In this document: positions 1 to 5,299 of the stretch, in pieces
Layout: every line of letters starts with the position of its first letter
How positions within the stretch are numbered: the stretch's first letter is position 1
NCBI GenBank assembly: GCA_003445475.1
Contig: DMDP01000031.1
Coordinates: forward strand, 1-5,299
Source: Peptococcaceae bacterium
Lineage (GTDB): Bacteria > Bacillota > Desulfotomaculia > Desulfotomaculales > UBA12532
Direction: 5' to 3'
Length of the DNA: 5,299 nt
Program-made: the position numbers and the translations under genes
The notes under the pieces: generated by a model
Databases searched by the model: none
What the model was told of the DNA's origin: nothing
The model's input: the letters and a program-made list of their open reading frames with translations, nothing else

Positions 1-1
1 A

Positions 2-421
2 CTGGCCGCCCACTGCATGGAGGACGCCGACCCGTCTTTTGCGCAGGCCGTAAAGTGCGGCGACATCATCGTCGCGGGGGCGAACTTCGGCTGCGGGTCC
101 TCGCGCGAACACGCGCCGCTGGCGATCAAGGCCGCGGGGGTGGCGTGCGTTGTGGCCCGTTCCTTCGCCCGCATCTTCTACCGCAACGCCTTCAACATCG
201 GCCTGCCCATCCTGGAGTGTCCGGCGGCGGTTGACGGCATTGCCGCCGGCGACGAGGTAATGGTGGACGCCGCCGCGGGGTCGATTACCAACCTCCGCAC
301 CGGCGCCACGTTCCAGGCCCAACCCGTTCCACCCTTTATGCAGGAAATCATTGCCGCCGGCGGTCTCATAAACTATGTCAAGAGGAGAGTTGGGGGCGGC
401 GGAAGTCATGGCAACGATTGA
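2..421 (+). CDS. leuD: 3-isopropylmalate (citramalate) dehydratase small subunit, 5'-truncated by the window edge
   Basis: This is the swivel-domain small subunit of the heterodimeric LeuCD isomerase. LeuCD interconverts 2- and 3-isopropylmalate for leucine synthesis and, in organisms with CimA, citramalate and beta-methylmalate for isoleucine synthesis. The reading frame is open from base 2, and the residues before the first ATG at 17 (LAAHC) continue the family pattern, so that ATG is internal and the true start lies outside the window. The fragment carries [12 protein letters not shown] (fragment residues 28-39), the signature of this subunit, followed by [25 protein letters not shown] sequence. 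About 139 codons are present against roughly 165 in the short, archaeal-type LeuD, so about 25 N-terminal residues are missing, including the substrate-recognition loop that helps separate isopropylmalate from homoaconitate or citramalate specificity. The C-terminus ends in a glycine-rich tail (GGGGSHGND) that overlaps the next gene. The Fe-S large subunit LeuC is presumably upstream. Assignment to the family is secure; the exact substrate is not. Confidence 0.93.
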   Translation: MAAHCMEDADPSFAQAVKCGDIIVAGANFGCGSSREHAPLAIKAAGVACVVARSFARIFYRNAFNIGLPILECPAAVDGIAAGDEVMVDAAAGSITNLRTGATFQAQPVPPFMQEIIAAGGLINYVKRRVGGGGSHGND

Positions 422-2000
422 AATCTACGATACCACCTTGCGCGACGGGGCCCAGGCGGAGGGCATTTCCTTTTCCGTAGAGGATAAGGTAAAAATCGCC
501 CGGCGCCTCGATCGCCTGGGGTTCCACTTTGTGGAGGGCGGCTGGCCCGGCTCGAACCCGAAAGACATGGAGTTTTTCCAGCGCATGCAAAAAGAGCCGC
601 TGGCCAACGCGAAAATCGCCGCTTTCAGCAGCACCCGGCGGGTCGGCGTGCGCGCGGAAGACGACACCAACCTGCAGGCCATTCTGGCATGCGGCGTGAA
701 AGTGGCGACGCTGTTCGGGAAGAGCTGGGATTTCCACGTCTTTCGCGCCCTCGAAACCACGTTGGACGAGAACCTGGCCATGATCCGGGAGTCGGTGGCC
801 TACCTGCGGTCGAAGGGGCTCGAGGTGATTTACGACGCCGAGCACTTCTTCGACGGGTACAAGGCAAACCGGGAGTATGCCCTGGCTACGCTGCGGGCGG
901 CGGAGGAGGGGGGCGCCAGGACGCTGGTGCTCTGCGACACCAACGGCGGTACCCTCCCGCTGGAAGTCTACGAAATTGTGGCCGATGTCCGGCGGCACGT
1001 CCGGACCCCGCTGGGCATCCACACCCATAACGACGGGGGTGTGGCGGTGGCCAACGCGCTGGTGGCGGTGGACGCCGGCGTCACCCACGTCCAAGGCACG
1101 GTGAACGGTTTCGGCGAGCGCTGCGGGAACGCCGACCTTTGCGTGGTCATTCCCAACCTGGCCTTCAAGAAGAACATCTCCACCCTGCCGCCGCAGAACC
1201 TGGCCCAACTCACCGATCTTTCGCGCTATGTCTGCGAGGTGGCCAACATTCACCCGGACCCGCGCCAGCCCTACGTGGGATCAAGCGCTTTCGCCCACAA
1301 GGGGGGCGTCCACGTAAGCGCCCTGATGAAGGCGGCGCAGACCTACGAGCACATTCCCCCGGAGGCGGTGGGCAACAGGCGGCGGGTGCTGGTCTCGGAA
1401 CTGTCCGGGCTTTCCAACCTGATGTATAAGTACCGGGAGTTGAACCTGGGGCTGGAACGCAGCAGCGAGGAGACCAGGAAACTTCTGGCCGAAATCAAGG
1501 AGCTTGAGCACCAGGGGTTCCAGTTCGAAAGCGCGGAAGGCTCCTTCGAGCTCATGCTGCGCAGGGCCTACAACGGTTACGAGGAGCCGTTCACCCTGGA
1601 AAACTTGCGCACGATCATCGAGATACGGGAAGGAAAAATGTACACGGAAGCGATCATCAAGCTCCGCGTGCGCGACCAGGTCGTGCATACGGCGGCGGAG
1701 GGGAACGGGCCGGTTAACGCTATCGACAACGCCCTGCGCAAGGCCCTGGAGGAATTTTACCCGGCCATCAAGAAAATGAAACTAAACGATTACAAGGTGC
1801 GCGTCCTGAACGAAAAGGCAGGCACAGGTGCCGTCGTACGCGTGCTGATCGAGACGGGCGACGGGAAACACTCGTGGAGCACCGTGGGTGTTTCGGCCAA
1901 TATTATCGAAGCAAGCTGGCAGGCACTGGCGGACAGCTTCGCTTACGGCCTGTTGAAGCTGGGGGATAGTGCCAGAAGCGCCAGGTTGCCGGAAGCTTAA
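408..2000 (+). CDS. cimA: citramalate synthase
   Basis: Predicted to condense pyruvate with acetyl-CoA to (R)-citramalate (EC 2.3.3.21), the first step of the threonine-independent route to 2-oxobutyrate and isoleucine. It is cytosolic and belongs to the DRE-TIM metallolyases. The N-terminal TIM barrel shows DTTLRDG (residues 8-14; R12 and D13 are catalytic and metal-binding in the family), [10 protein letters not shown] (42-51), which is typical of the long CimA group rather than 2-isopropylmalate synthase, HTHNDGG (205-211) with the metal-binding histidines, [12 protein letters not shown] (233-244) and HKGGVH (297-302). The C-terminal part, from about residue 390, fits the LeuA-type regulatory dimer domain, so isoleucine feedback is likely by family analogy. 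I chose the ATG at 408 because family members begin [14 protein letters not shown]. An in-frame ATG at 375 adds 11 unconserved residues and lacks a good ribosome binding site. The product is 530 residues, usual for the group. The start overlaps leuD by 14 bases, which suggests translational coupling. Confidence 0.95.
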   Translation: MATIEIYDTTLRDGAQAEGISFSVEDKVKIARRLDRLGFHFVEGGWPGSNPKDMEFFQRMQKEPLANAKIAAFSSTRRVGVRAEDDTNLQAILACGVKVATLFGKSWDFHVFRALETTLDENLAMIRESVAYLRSKGLEVIYDAEHFFDGYKANREYALATLRAAEEGGARTLVLCDTNGGTLPLEVYEIVADVRRHVRTPLGIHTHNDGGVAVANALVAVDAGVTHVQGTVNGFGERCGNADLCVVIPNLAFKKNISTLPPQNLAQLTDLSRYVCEVANIHPDPRQPYVGSSAFAHKGGVHVSALMKAAQTYEHIPPEAVGNRRRVLVSELSGLSNLMYKYRELNLGLERSSEETRKLLAEIKELEHQGFQFESAEGSFELMLRRAYNGYEEPFTLENLRTIIEIREGKMYTEAIIKLRVRDQVVHTAAEGNGPVNAIDNALRKALEEFYPAIKKMKLNDYKVRVLNEKAGTGAVVRVLIETGDGKHSWSTVGVSANIIEASWQALADSFAYGLLKLGDSARSARLPEA

Positions 2001-2082
2001 CTAGATACGTGCGGGAGATTAGCAAGTCACCTGCGGCAGGCATATGCTGGAGTAGGCGGTGACGGGAGGCTGGGGCAAGGTT
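2001..2082 (+). other. cimA-glmM intergenic gap
   Basis: Short non-coding gap with no convincing terminator or promoter. It contains a perfect 11-base palindrome, CCTGC-G-GCAGG (2030-2040), whose single central base is too small for a normal RNA loop, so if functional it would more likely be a DNA site. Downstream is GGAG (2049-2052), six bases before a GTG at 2059, which makes the GTG a candidate start for glmM. The absence of a U-tract hairpin leaves read-through from the leuD-cimA operon into glmM possible. Confidence 0.4.
2049..2061 (+). promoter_or_regulatory. possible ribosome binding site and alternative GTG start of glmM
   Basis: GGAG at 2049-2052 lies six bases before GTG (2059-2061), which is in frame with glmM. 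By spacing this is the better ribosome binding site of the two candidates. By protein length and conservation the ATG at 2083 is preferred. If the GTG is used, GlmM carries an eight-residue N-terminal extension rich in glycine. Confidence 0.4.
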
Positions 2083-3429
2083 ATGGGATCTTTGTTCGGC
2101 ACCGATGGCGTGCGCGGGGTGGCCAATCGGGAACTTTCGCCGGAACTGGCTTTTAGCATCGGGCGCGCCGGTGCTTACATTCTCACCCGTGAAACGGGGA
2201 CGCGGGCCATTGCCCTCGGGCGGGATACACGCATCTCCGGCGACATGCTGGAGGCGGCGGTTACCGCGGGTGTCCTTTCCACGGGAGTGGACGTCTGGCG
2301 CCTCGGCGTGCTGCCGACACCTGCCGTGGCGTACCTGACCCGGGAACTGGGGGCGGGGGCCGGGGTGGTTATCTCTGCTTCGCACAATCCGGTGGAAGAT
2401 AACGGGATCAAGTTTTTTGGGGCCAACGGTTACAAACTGCCCGATCGCCTGGAAGAGATGATCGAGCAGCTTGTTTTGAAGCAAGAGGCGGCCGGCATCC
2501 CGCGGCCTACGGGTGCCGCCGTGGGCAAAGTGCGCGAGGTACCGGACGCGGCCGAACGGTATCTGGCCCACGCGCGCCGGGCGGGGCCGCCGGCGCTCGG
2601 CGGTCTGAAAATCGTGGTGGACTGTGCCAACGGGGCGGCCTGCACCGTAGCCCCGCTTATCCTGAACGCTCTCGGTGCGCGGGTGGTGGTCATGAACCGG
2701 GAACCCGACGGCACGAACATTAACGTGGCGTGCGGTTCCACCAACCCTGCTTCCCTGCAGGAAAGAGTGCTGGCCGAGGGCGCCGACCTGGGCCTGGCTT
2801 TTGACGGCGACGCCGACCGCGTGATAGCGGTGGATGAGCGAGGGAACGTTTGCAACGGCGACCGGATAATGGTCATCTGCGGCAAGTATCTTAAGGAACA
2901 CAATCGCCTGCCGCTGAACACGGTCGTGGTTACGGTGATGTCCAATCTCGGCCTGCACGTTGCCCTGCGCGAGGCCGGCATCCGCGTCCTGCAAACCAGG
3001 GTGGGGGACCGCTACGTCCTGGAAACGATGCTGGCCAGCGGCGCTCGCCTGGGGGGCGAGCAGTCGGGACACATCATCTTCCTCGATCATAACACCACCG
3101 GCGACGGGCTGATCACGGCCCTGCAACTCCTGTCCGTCATGGTCGATACCGGAAAATCCCTTTCCCAATTGGCGGCACAGATGCAGGAATTTCCGCAGGT
3201 GCTGGAGAATGTGAGGGTGGCCGATAAGGAAAAGGTGATGGCCAGCCCGGTGCTGGCGGGGGCCATCGCAGCGTGCGAAGCACGACTGAACGGCCAGGGG
3301 CGTATCCTTGTTCGCCCGTCGGGCACCGAACCGCTTATCCGGGTAATGGTTGAGGGCCGCAACGAGGAAGAACTTCTCGAGGTCGTAAACCAACTGGTTG
3401 AAGCTGTGGTGCAGGCCGATCGGGGGTGA
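2083..3429 (+). CDS. glmM: phosphoglucosamine mutase
   Basis: Predicted to interconvert glucosamine-6-phosphate and glucosamine-1-phosphate (EC 5.4.2.10), the second step from fructose-6-phosphate to UDP-GlcNAc for peptidoglycan. It is a cytosolic alpha-D-phosphohexomutase. From the ATG at 2083 the protein has 448 residues, the usual length. It opens with LFGTDGVRG (4-12), carries the phosphoserine loop ISASHNP with S100 as the phosphorylated residue, the Mg-binding loop DGDADR (241-246), the sugar-binding loop GGEQSGH (324-330) and the phosphate-binding loop RPSGTEP (411-417). All key residues are intact. The short hydroxyl-rich ASHNP form together with GTDGVRG separates it from phosphomannomutases. 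The start is the one open point. The ATG gives the canonical N-terminus, with AAGG two bases upstream and GGGAGG 14 bases upstream. An in-frame GTG at 2059 would add eight residues (MTGGWGKV) and has GGAG at an ideal six-base spacing. The neighbouring glmS supplies its substrate. Confidence 0.97.
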   Translation: MGSLFGTDGVRGVANRELSPELAFSIGRAGAYILTRETGTRAIALGRDTRISGDMLEAAVTAGVLSTGVDVWRLGVLPTPAVAYLTRELGAGAGVVISASHNPVEDNGIKFFGANGYKLPDRLEEMIEQLVLKQEAAGIPRPTGAAVGKVREVPDAAERYLAHARRAGPPALGGLKIVVDCANGAACTVAPLILNALGARVVVMNREPDGTNINVACGSTNPASLQERVLAEGADLGLAFDGDADRVIAVDERGNVCNGDRIMVICGKYLKEHNRLPLNTVVVTVMSNLGLHVALREAGIRVLQTRVGDRYVLETMLASGARLGGEQSGHIIFLDHNTTGDGLITALQLLSVMVDTGKSLSQLAAQMQEFPQVLENVRVADKEKVMASPVLAGAIAACEARLNGQGRILVRPSGTEPLIRVMVEGRNEEELLEVVNQLVEAVVQADRG

Positions 3430-3475
3430 AAGATGACGGTGAGGTAGGGGTTTGGTGGCCTCAACTGAATAATCA
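3430..3475 (+). other. short spacer between glmM stop and glmS ribozyme
   Basis: This stretch of 46 bases has no gene. AATAAT at 3468-3473 resembles a -10 box, but no -35 element stands 16-18 bases upstream. TGAGG (3440-3444) could pair with CCTCA (3459-3463) across a 14-base loop, with no U-tract after it. There is therefore no clear transcription stop or start between glmM and the ribozyme, which favours, without proving, a common transcript. Confidence 0.4.
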
Positions 3476-3477
3476 AG
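3476..3477 (+). promoter_or_regulatory. predicted ribozyme self-cleavage site
   Basis: By comparison with characterised glmS ribozymes, the scissile bond lies between A3476 and G3477 (AA|GCGCC). Cleavage would leave a 2',3'-cyclic phosphate on the upstream RNA, which would include glmM if co-transcribed. It would leave a 5'-hydroxyl on the downstream glmS RNA, the form known in Bacillus subtilis to be degraded by RNase J1. The position comes from alignment to known family members by eye. Confidence 0.88.
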
Positions 3478-3653
3478 CGCCAGACCCGGCACTCAATGGA
3501 CACCGGTTTTATGAAAAATGACCAACTTAACAGGATTGTGTGCCGGGTGACGAGGGGGAGGTTAATCGAAGTCTTCGGCGGATGCCTCCCGGCCGGTCAC
3601 GGCCGTTAAAGGCGTCACAAATCCGGCGGGCGACTGCCGGGACAAAAGCGCCG
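3476..3653 (+). promoter_or_regulatory. glmS ribozyme (GlcN6P-responsive self-cleaving riboswitch)
   Basis: This RNA uses glucosamine-6-phosphate as a cofactor to cut itself and so lowers glmS expression. Known family features are all visible. The cleavage site is A3476|G3477, at the start of the conserved GCGCC. P1 is a perfect 9-bp helix, ACCCGGCAC (3484-3492) with GTGCCGGGT (3540-3548), followed by GACGAGG. P2 is GGGAGG (3556-3561) with CCTCCC (3585-3590), enclosing the conserved core with AATCGAA and TTCGGCGGATGCC. The P2.2 pseudoknot pairs CGCC (3478-3481) with GGCG (3577-3580). P3 is GGCCG/CGGCC (3591-3595/3600-3604) with a GTCA loop. P4 is GGCGT (3611-3615) with GCGCC (3648-3652), one G-U pair. 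P4.1 is UCCGGC (3622-3627) with GCCGGG (3636-3641), with loop GGGCGACT, close to the loop of the Bacillus RNA. The core appears complete and active. The position directly upstream of glmS fits. The 3' limit is set at the end of P4. Confidence 0.96.
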
Positions 3654-3658
3654 GGTGA

Positions 3659-3674
3659 CAAAAGGGCAAAAGGC
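3659..3674 (+). repeat. tandem 8-base repeat CAAAAGGG-CAAAAGGC
   Basis: Two adjacent copies of CAAAAGG(G/C) lie at 3659-3666 and 3667-3674, directly after ribozyme helix P4. Both are complementary to the two CCTTTTG copies further down, at 3690-3696 and 3757-3763. This gives several mutually exclusive pairings in the glmS leader. Confidence 0.75.
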
Positions 3675-3697
3675 GGGCCGCGGGTGATACCTTTTGC
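3666..3697 (+). promoter_or_regulatory. leader hairpin downstream of the ribozyme
   Basis: A perfect 8-bp inverted repeat, GCAAAAGG (3666-3673) with CCTTTTGC (3690-3697), can be extended by two G-U pairs and has a 16-base GC-rich loop. There is no U-tract after it, so it is not itself a terminator. Its 5' arm overlaps the tandem CAAAAGG repeat and could pair instead with the terminator-like hairpin at 3748-3783. A regulatory role is inference. Confidence 0.5.
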
Positions 3698-3747
3698 TTG
3701 CCGGGGGTATCTTTCCCGGGTGCGCCGCCAATAGCGCGGACCGTAGG

Positions 3748-3783
3748 AATGCTGTGCCTTTTGGCCGGCATTTTGGTTTTTAT
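3748..3783 (+). terminator. putative intrinsic terminator or attenuator before glmS
   Basis: AATGCTG(T)GCC (3748-3758) pairs with GGCCGGCATT (3763-3772) around a TTTT loop. The stem has 10 pairs with one bulged T3755 and one G-U pair. It is followed by TTTTGGTTTTTAT (3771-3783), a U-rich tract interrupted by GG. The form fits a Rho-independent terminator. It sits three bases before the glmS Shine-Dalgarno sequence and downstream of the ribozyme, so it would act as a leader terminator rather than as the end of the glmM transcript. The interrupted U-tract lowers confidence. Confidence 0.5.
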
Positions 3784-3785
3784 AC

Positions 3786-3807
3786 AAAGGAGGCCTGGTT
3801 AACAGTG
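3786..3807 (+). promoter_or_regulatory. glmS ribosome binding site and GTG start
   Basis: AAAGGAGG (3786-3793) is a near-perfect Shine-Dalgarno sequence, 11 bases before the GTG at 3805. The start is fixed by the protein: the next codon is TGT for the catalytic cysteine, which must become residue 1 after removal of methionine. An overlapping GTG at 3807 is out of frame. Confidence 0.9.
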
Positions 3808-5299
3808 TGTGGCATTGTCGGTTACGTGGGGGCACGTCCGGCCGTCCCCATTTTGATAGATGGACTGCGCCGGCTGGAGTACCGTGGCTATGATTCTGCC
3901 GGTCTCGTCATAGCCGAAAACGGAAGTCTGGTGGTGGTCAAGCGCGCCGGGACGATCGGTGTCCTGGTAGGAGCGCTCGATGGAACCCCGTACAACAGCA
4001 CGGTGGGCATCGGACACACCCGCTGGGCCACGCACGGGGCCCCGACGGACGTCAACGCCCACCCGCACACCGATTGTGGTGGCCACCTGGCCGTCGTGCA
4101 CAACGGGATTATCGAGAACTACCTGGCGATAAAGGCCTGGCTGGCCGGTTTGGGCCACAAATTCAAGTCCGAAACGGACACCGAGGTATTGCCTCACCTC
4201 ATCGAACACTACTACGACGGCGATCTCCGGGCAGCGGTGCTCCGCGCCGTCAAACACCTCGGCGGCAGCTATGCCTTCCTGGCCATGACGCGCCACGAAC
4301 CCTGCCGCCTGATCGCCGCCAGGCAGGACAGCCCGCTGGTCATCGGACTCGGTAAAGGGGAAAACTTCGTGGCCTCGGACATCCCGGCGCTTCTCCCGTA
4401 CACCCGTGACACCTACCTTTTGAACGACGGCGACCTGGCCGAGGTAACGCCCGACGGGGTGCAGGTTTTTGATCTTGAGGATAAGCCGCAGGCGCGGGAA
4501 ATTTTCCACGTCACCTGGGAGGCGGACCAGGCCGAAAAGGGCGGCTACGACCATTTTATGCTCAAAGAAATATTTGAGCAGCCGAAAGCCCTGCGCGATA
4601 CCCTGCGCGGGCGTTTAAGCGAGGAAGGCGCGCAGGTAAGGCTTGAAGAACTGGCGCCGCTTGATGCCGGCTGCATCGAAGGCATCCGGCGGGTTTTCAT
4701 TACCGCTTGCGGCACGGCGTACCACGCCGGGGTAGTAGGGAAGTACCTGCTCGAGAAGCTGGCCCGGATACCCGTGGAGGTCGATATCGCCTCCGAGTTT
4801 CGCTACCGCAACCCGCTGATTACGCCGTCGGACCTGGTTATCGTGGTCAGTCAGTCCGGCGAAACGGCCGATACCCGCGCCGCCTTGCGGGAGGCCAGGG
4901 CCAAAGGAGCGCGCGTGGTGGCGATCACCAACGTGGTCGGCAGTTCCATCGCCCGCGAGGCGGATCTCGTCTTTTACACCTGGGCGGGACCGGAAATCGC
5001 CGTCGCCTCGACCAAGGCCTACGTCACCCAGCTGGTGGCCTTCGTCCTGCTGGCCGTGTGGCTGGCCGGGCGCAGGGGCGAGTTCGCCGGGGCGGAAGCA
5101 AAGGATATACTCGCCGCCCTGCGGGAGGTGCCGGCGCAGGCCGCCGCCGTCCTGGAACAGGCACCGGCGGGGGCCGGGGGGGCCTGCCGGTACGCAGCGG
5201 CCGAGCACATCCTCTTCATCGGGGGCGGGCTGGACTACGCCGTGGCGATGGGGGGGGGTTTGAAGCTCAAGGGGAGATCGGGAGAGCGTCGTGGAGGGG
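3805..5299 (+). CDS. glmS: glutamine--fructose-6-phosphate aminotransferase (isomerizing), 3'-truncated by the window edge
   Basis: Makes glucosamine-6-phosphate from fructose-6-phosphate and glutamine (EC 2.6.1.16), the entry step of amino-sugar and peptidoglycan precursor synthesis. It is cytosolic. The N-terminal class II glutaminase domain begins MCGIVGYVG with nucleophile C2 and shows LEYRGYDSAG (24-33), HTRWATHG (71-78) and HNGIIENY (99-106). The first SIS isomerase domain shows ACGTAYHAG (301-309), SQSGET (349-354) and ASTKAY (401-406). The frame is open for 498 codons to the window edge against about 610 in the family, so about 110 C-terminal residues, most of the second SIS domain, lie outside. 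The start is GTG. From about base 5163 the sequence departs from the family: the expected GRGLDY reads GGGLDY (473-478), the expected E483 and E490 read G, and the frame shifts near 5272. These look like read errors at a contig end, not a real defect. The upstream ribozyme indicates feedback control by its own product. Confidence 0.96.
   Translation, partial: MCGIVGYVGARPAVPILIDGLRRLEYRGYDSAGLVIAENGSLVVVKRAGTIGVLVGALDGTPYNSTVGIGHTRWATHGAPTDVNAHPHTDCGGHLAVVHNGIIENYLAIKAWLAGLGHKFKSETDTEVLPHLIEHYYDGDLRAAVLRAVKHLGGSYAFLAMTRHEPCRLIAARQDSPLVIGLGKGENFVASDIPALLPYTRDTYLLNDGDLAEVTPDGVQVFDLEDKPQAREIFHVTWEADQAEKGGYDHFMLKEIFEQPKALRDTLRGRLSEEGAQVRLEELAPLDAGCIEGIRRVFITACGTAYHAGVVGKYLLEKLARIPVEVDIASEFRYRNPLITPSDLVIVVSQSGETADTRAALREARAKGARVVAITNVVGSSIAREADLVFYTWAGPEIAVASTKAYVTQLVAFVLLAVWLAGRRGEFAGAEAKDILAALREVPAQAAAVLEQAPAGAGGACRYAAAEHILFIGGGLDYAVAMGGGLKLKGRSGERRGG
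5163..5299 (+). other. suspect low-quality, G-enriched sequence at the window end
   Basis: Within glmS this stretch has runs of seven G (5176-5182) and nine G (5250-5258). Three strongly conserved residues are replaced by glycine (positions 474, 483, 490), each explicable by one miscall towards G or by inserted G. GAGATC (5274-5279), matching the conserved Glu-Ile after KLK, lies two bases out of frame. Upstream of 5160 the gene is clean. Treat the translation here as unreliable. Confidence 0.75.

Noticed and set aside
1975..1984. AAGCGCCAG near the cimA end, identical to the start of the ribozyme
   Set aside because: No P1 partner or ribozyme core follows it; this is a chance match in coding sequence.
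3468..3473. AATAAT as a -10 box for a glmS promoter
   Set aside because: No -35 hexamer stands at 16-18 bases upstream; the nearest TTTGGT (3451-3456) is only 11 bases away.
1903..3492. 529-codon open frame on the minus strand across glmM
   Set aside because: It is opposite glmM, whose catalytic motifs are all intact, has no recognisable motif, and is explained by the lack of stops in GC-rich antisense frames. The long minus-strand frames at 378-1253 and 3799-4554 are rejected for the same reason.
3701..3719. CCGGG/CCCGG hairpin as a terminator
   Set aside because: The stem is only 5 bp and no U-tract follows.
3781..3786. TATACA as a -10 box just before glmS
   Set aside because: Transcription would start inside the Shine-Dalgarno sequence, and there is no -35 at proper spacing; it belongs to the terminator U-tract region.
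3584..3794. Ribozyme strand GCCTCC (3584-3589) complementary to the glmS Shine-Dalgarno GGAGGC (3789-3794)
   Set aside because: The strand is the conserved P2 3' arm found in the family and already paired in the core. Only 6 bp match, and any CCTCC will match a Shine-Dalgarno sequence.
3527..3835. Small open frames on both strands in the glmM-glmS gap (3540-3734 plus, 3527-3835 minus)
   Set aside because: They overlap the ribozyme, whose base pairing explains the sequence, and have no ribosome binding site or protein-like composition.

Overview
The window looks like chromosomal DNA of a GC-rich member of the Bacillota, most likely a clostridial lineage of the Desulfotomaculum/Pelotomaculum/Moorella kind. 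The basis is the GC-rich codon use, the Gram-positive style Shine-Dalgarno site (AAAGGAGG), a glmS ribozyme, which is found mainly in this phylum, and a LeuD of the short [11 protein letters not shown] type next to a CimA-type citramalate synthase. The taxon is an inference and was not searched. All genes lie on the + strand.

Layout: (1) 2-421, the 3' part of leuD, the small subunit of 3-isopropylmalate/citramalate dehydratase, cut by the left edge. (2) 408-2000, cimA, citramalate synthase, whose start overlaps the leuD end. Together they belong to branched-chain amino acid synthesis by the pyruvate/citramalate route. (3) 2001-2082, a short gap. (4) 2083-3429, glmM, phosphoglucosamine mutase. 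(5) 3430-3804, a 375-base non-coding stretch holding a well-conserved glmS ribozyme (about 3476-3653), then a less expected set of repeats and hairpins ending in a terminator-like hairpin just before the glmS ribosome binding site. (6) 3805 to the right edge, glmS, glucosamine-6-phosphate synthase, with a GTG start and no 3' end in the window.

GlmS makes glucosamine-6-phosphate (GlcN6P) from fructose-6-phosphate and glutamine. GlmM converts it to glucosamine-1-phosphate on the way to UDP-GlcNAc and peptidoglycan. The ribozyme between the two genes senses GlcN6P. If glmM and glmS share a transcript, self-cleavage would cut the message between them and lower glmS expression while leaving the glmM part intact.

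The observations most worth a second look are the possible attenuator between ribozyme and glmS (two tandem CAAAAGG copies, two complementary CCTTTTG copies, one of them inside the terminator-like hairpin), and the last ~130 bases, where conserved GlmS residues are replaced by glycine in G-rich runs. The latter is best explained by sequencing or assembly error at a contig end. I found no mobile element, CRISPR array, tRNA or rRNA.
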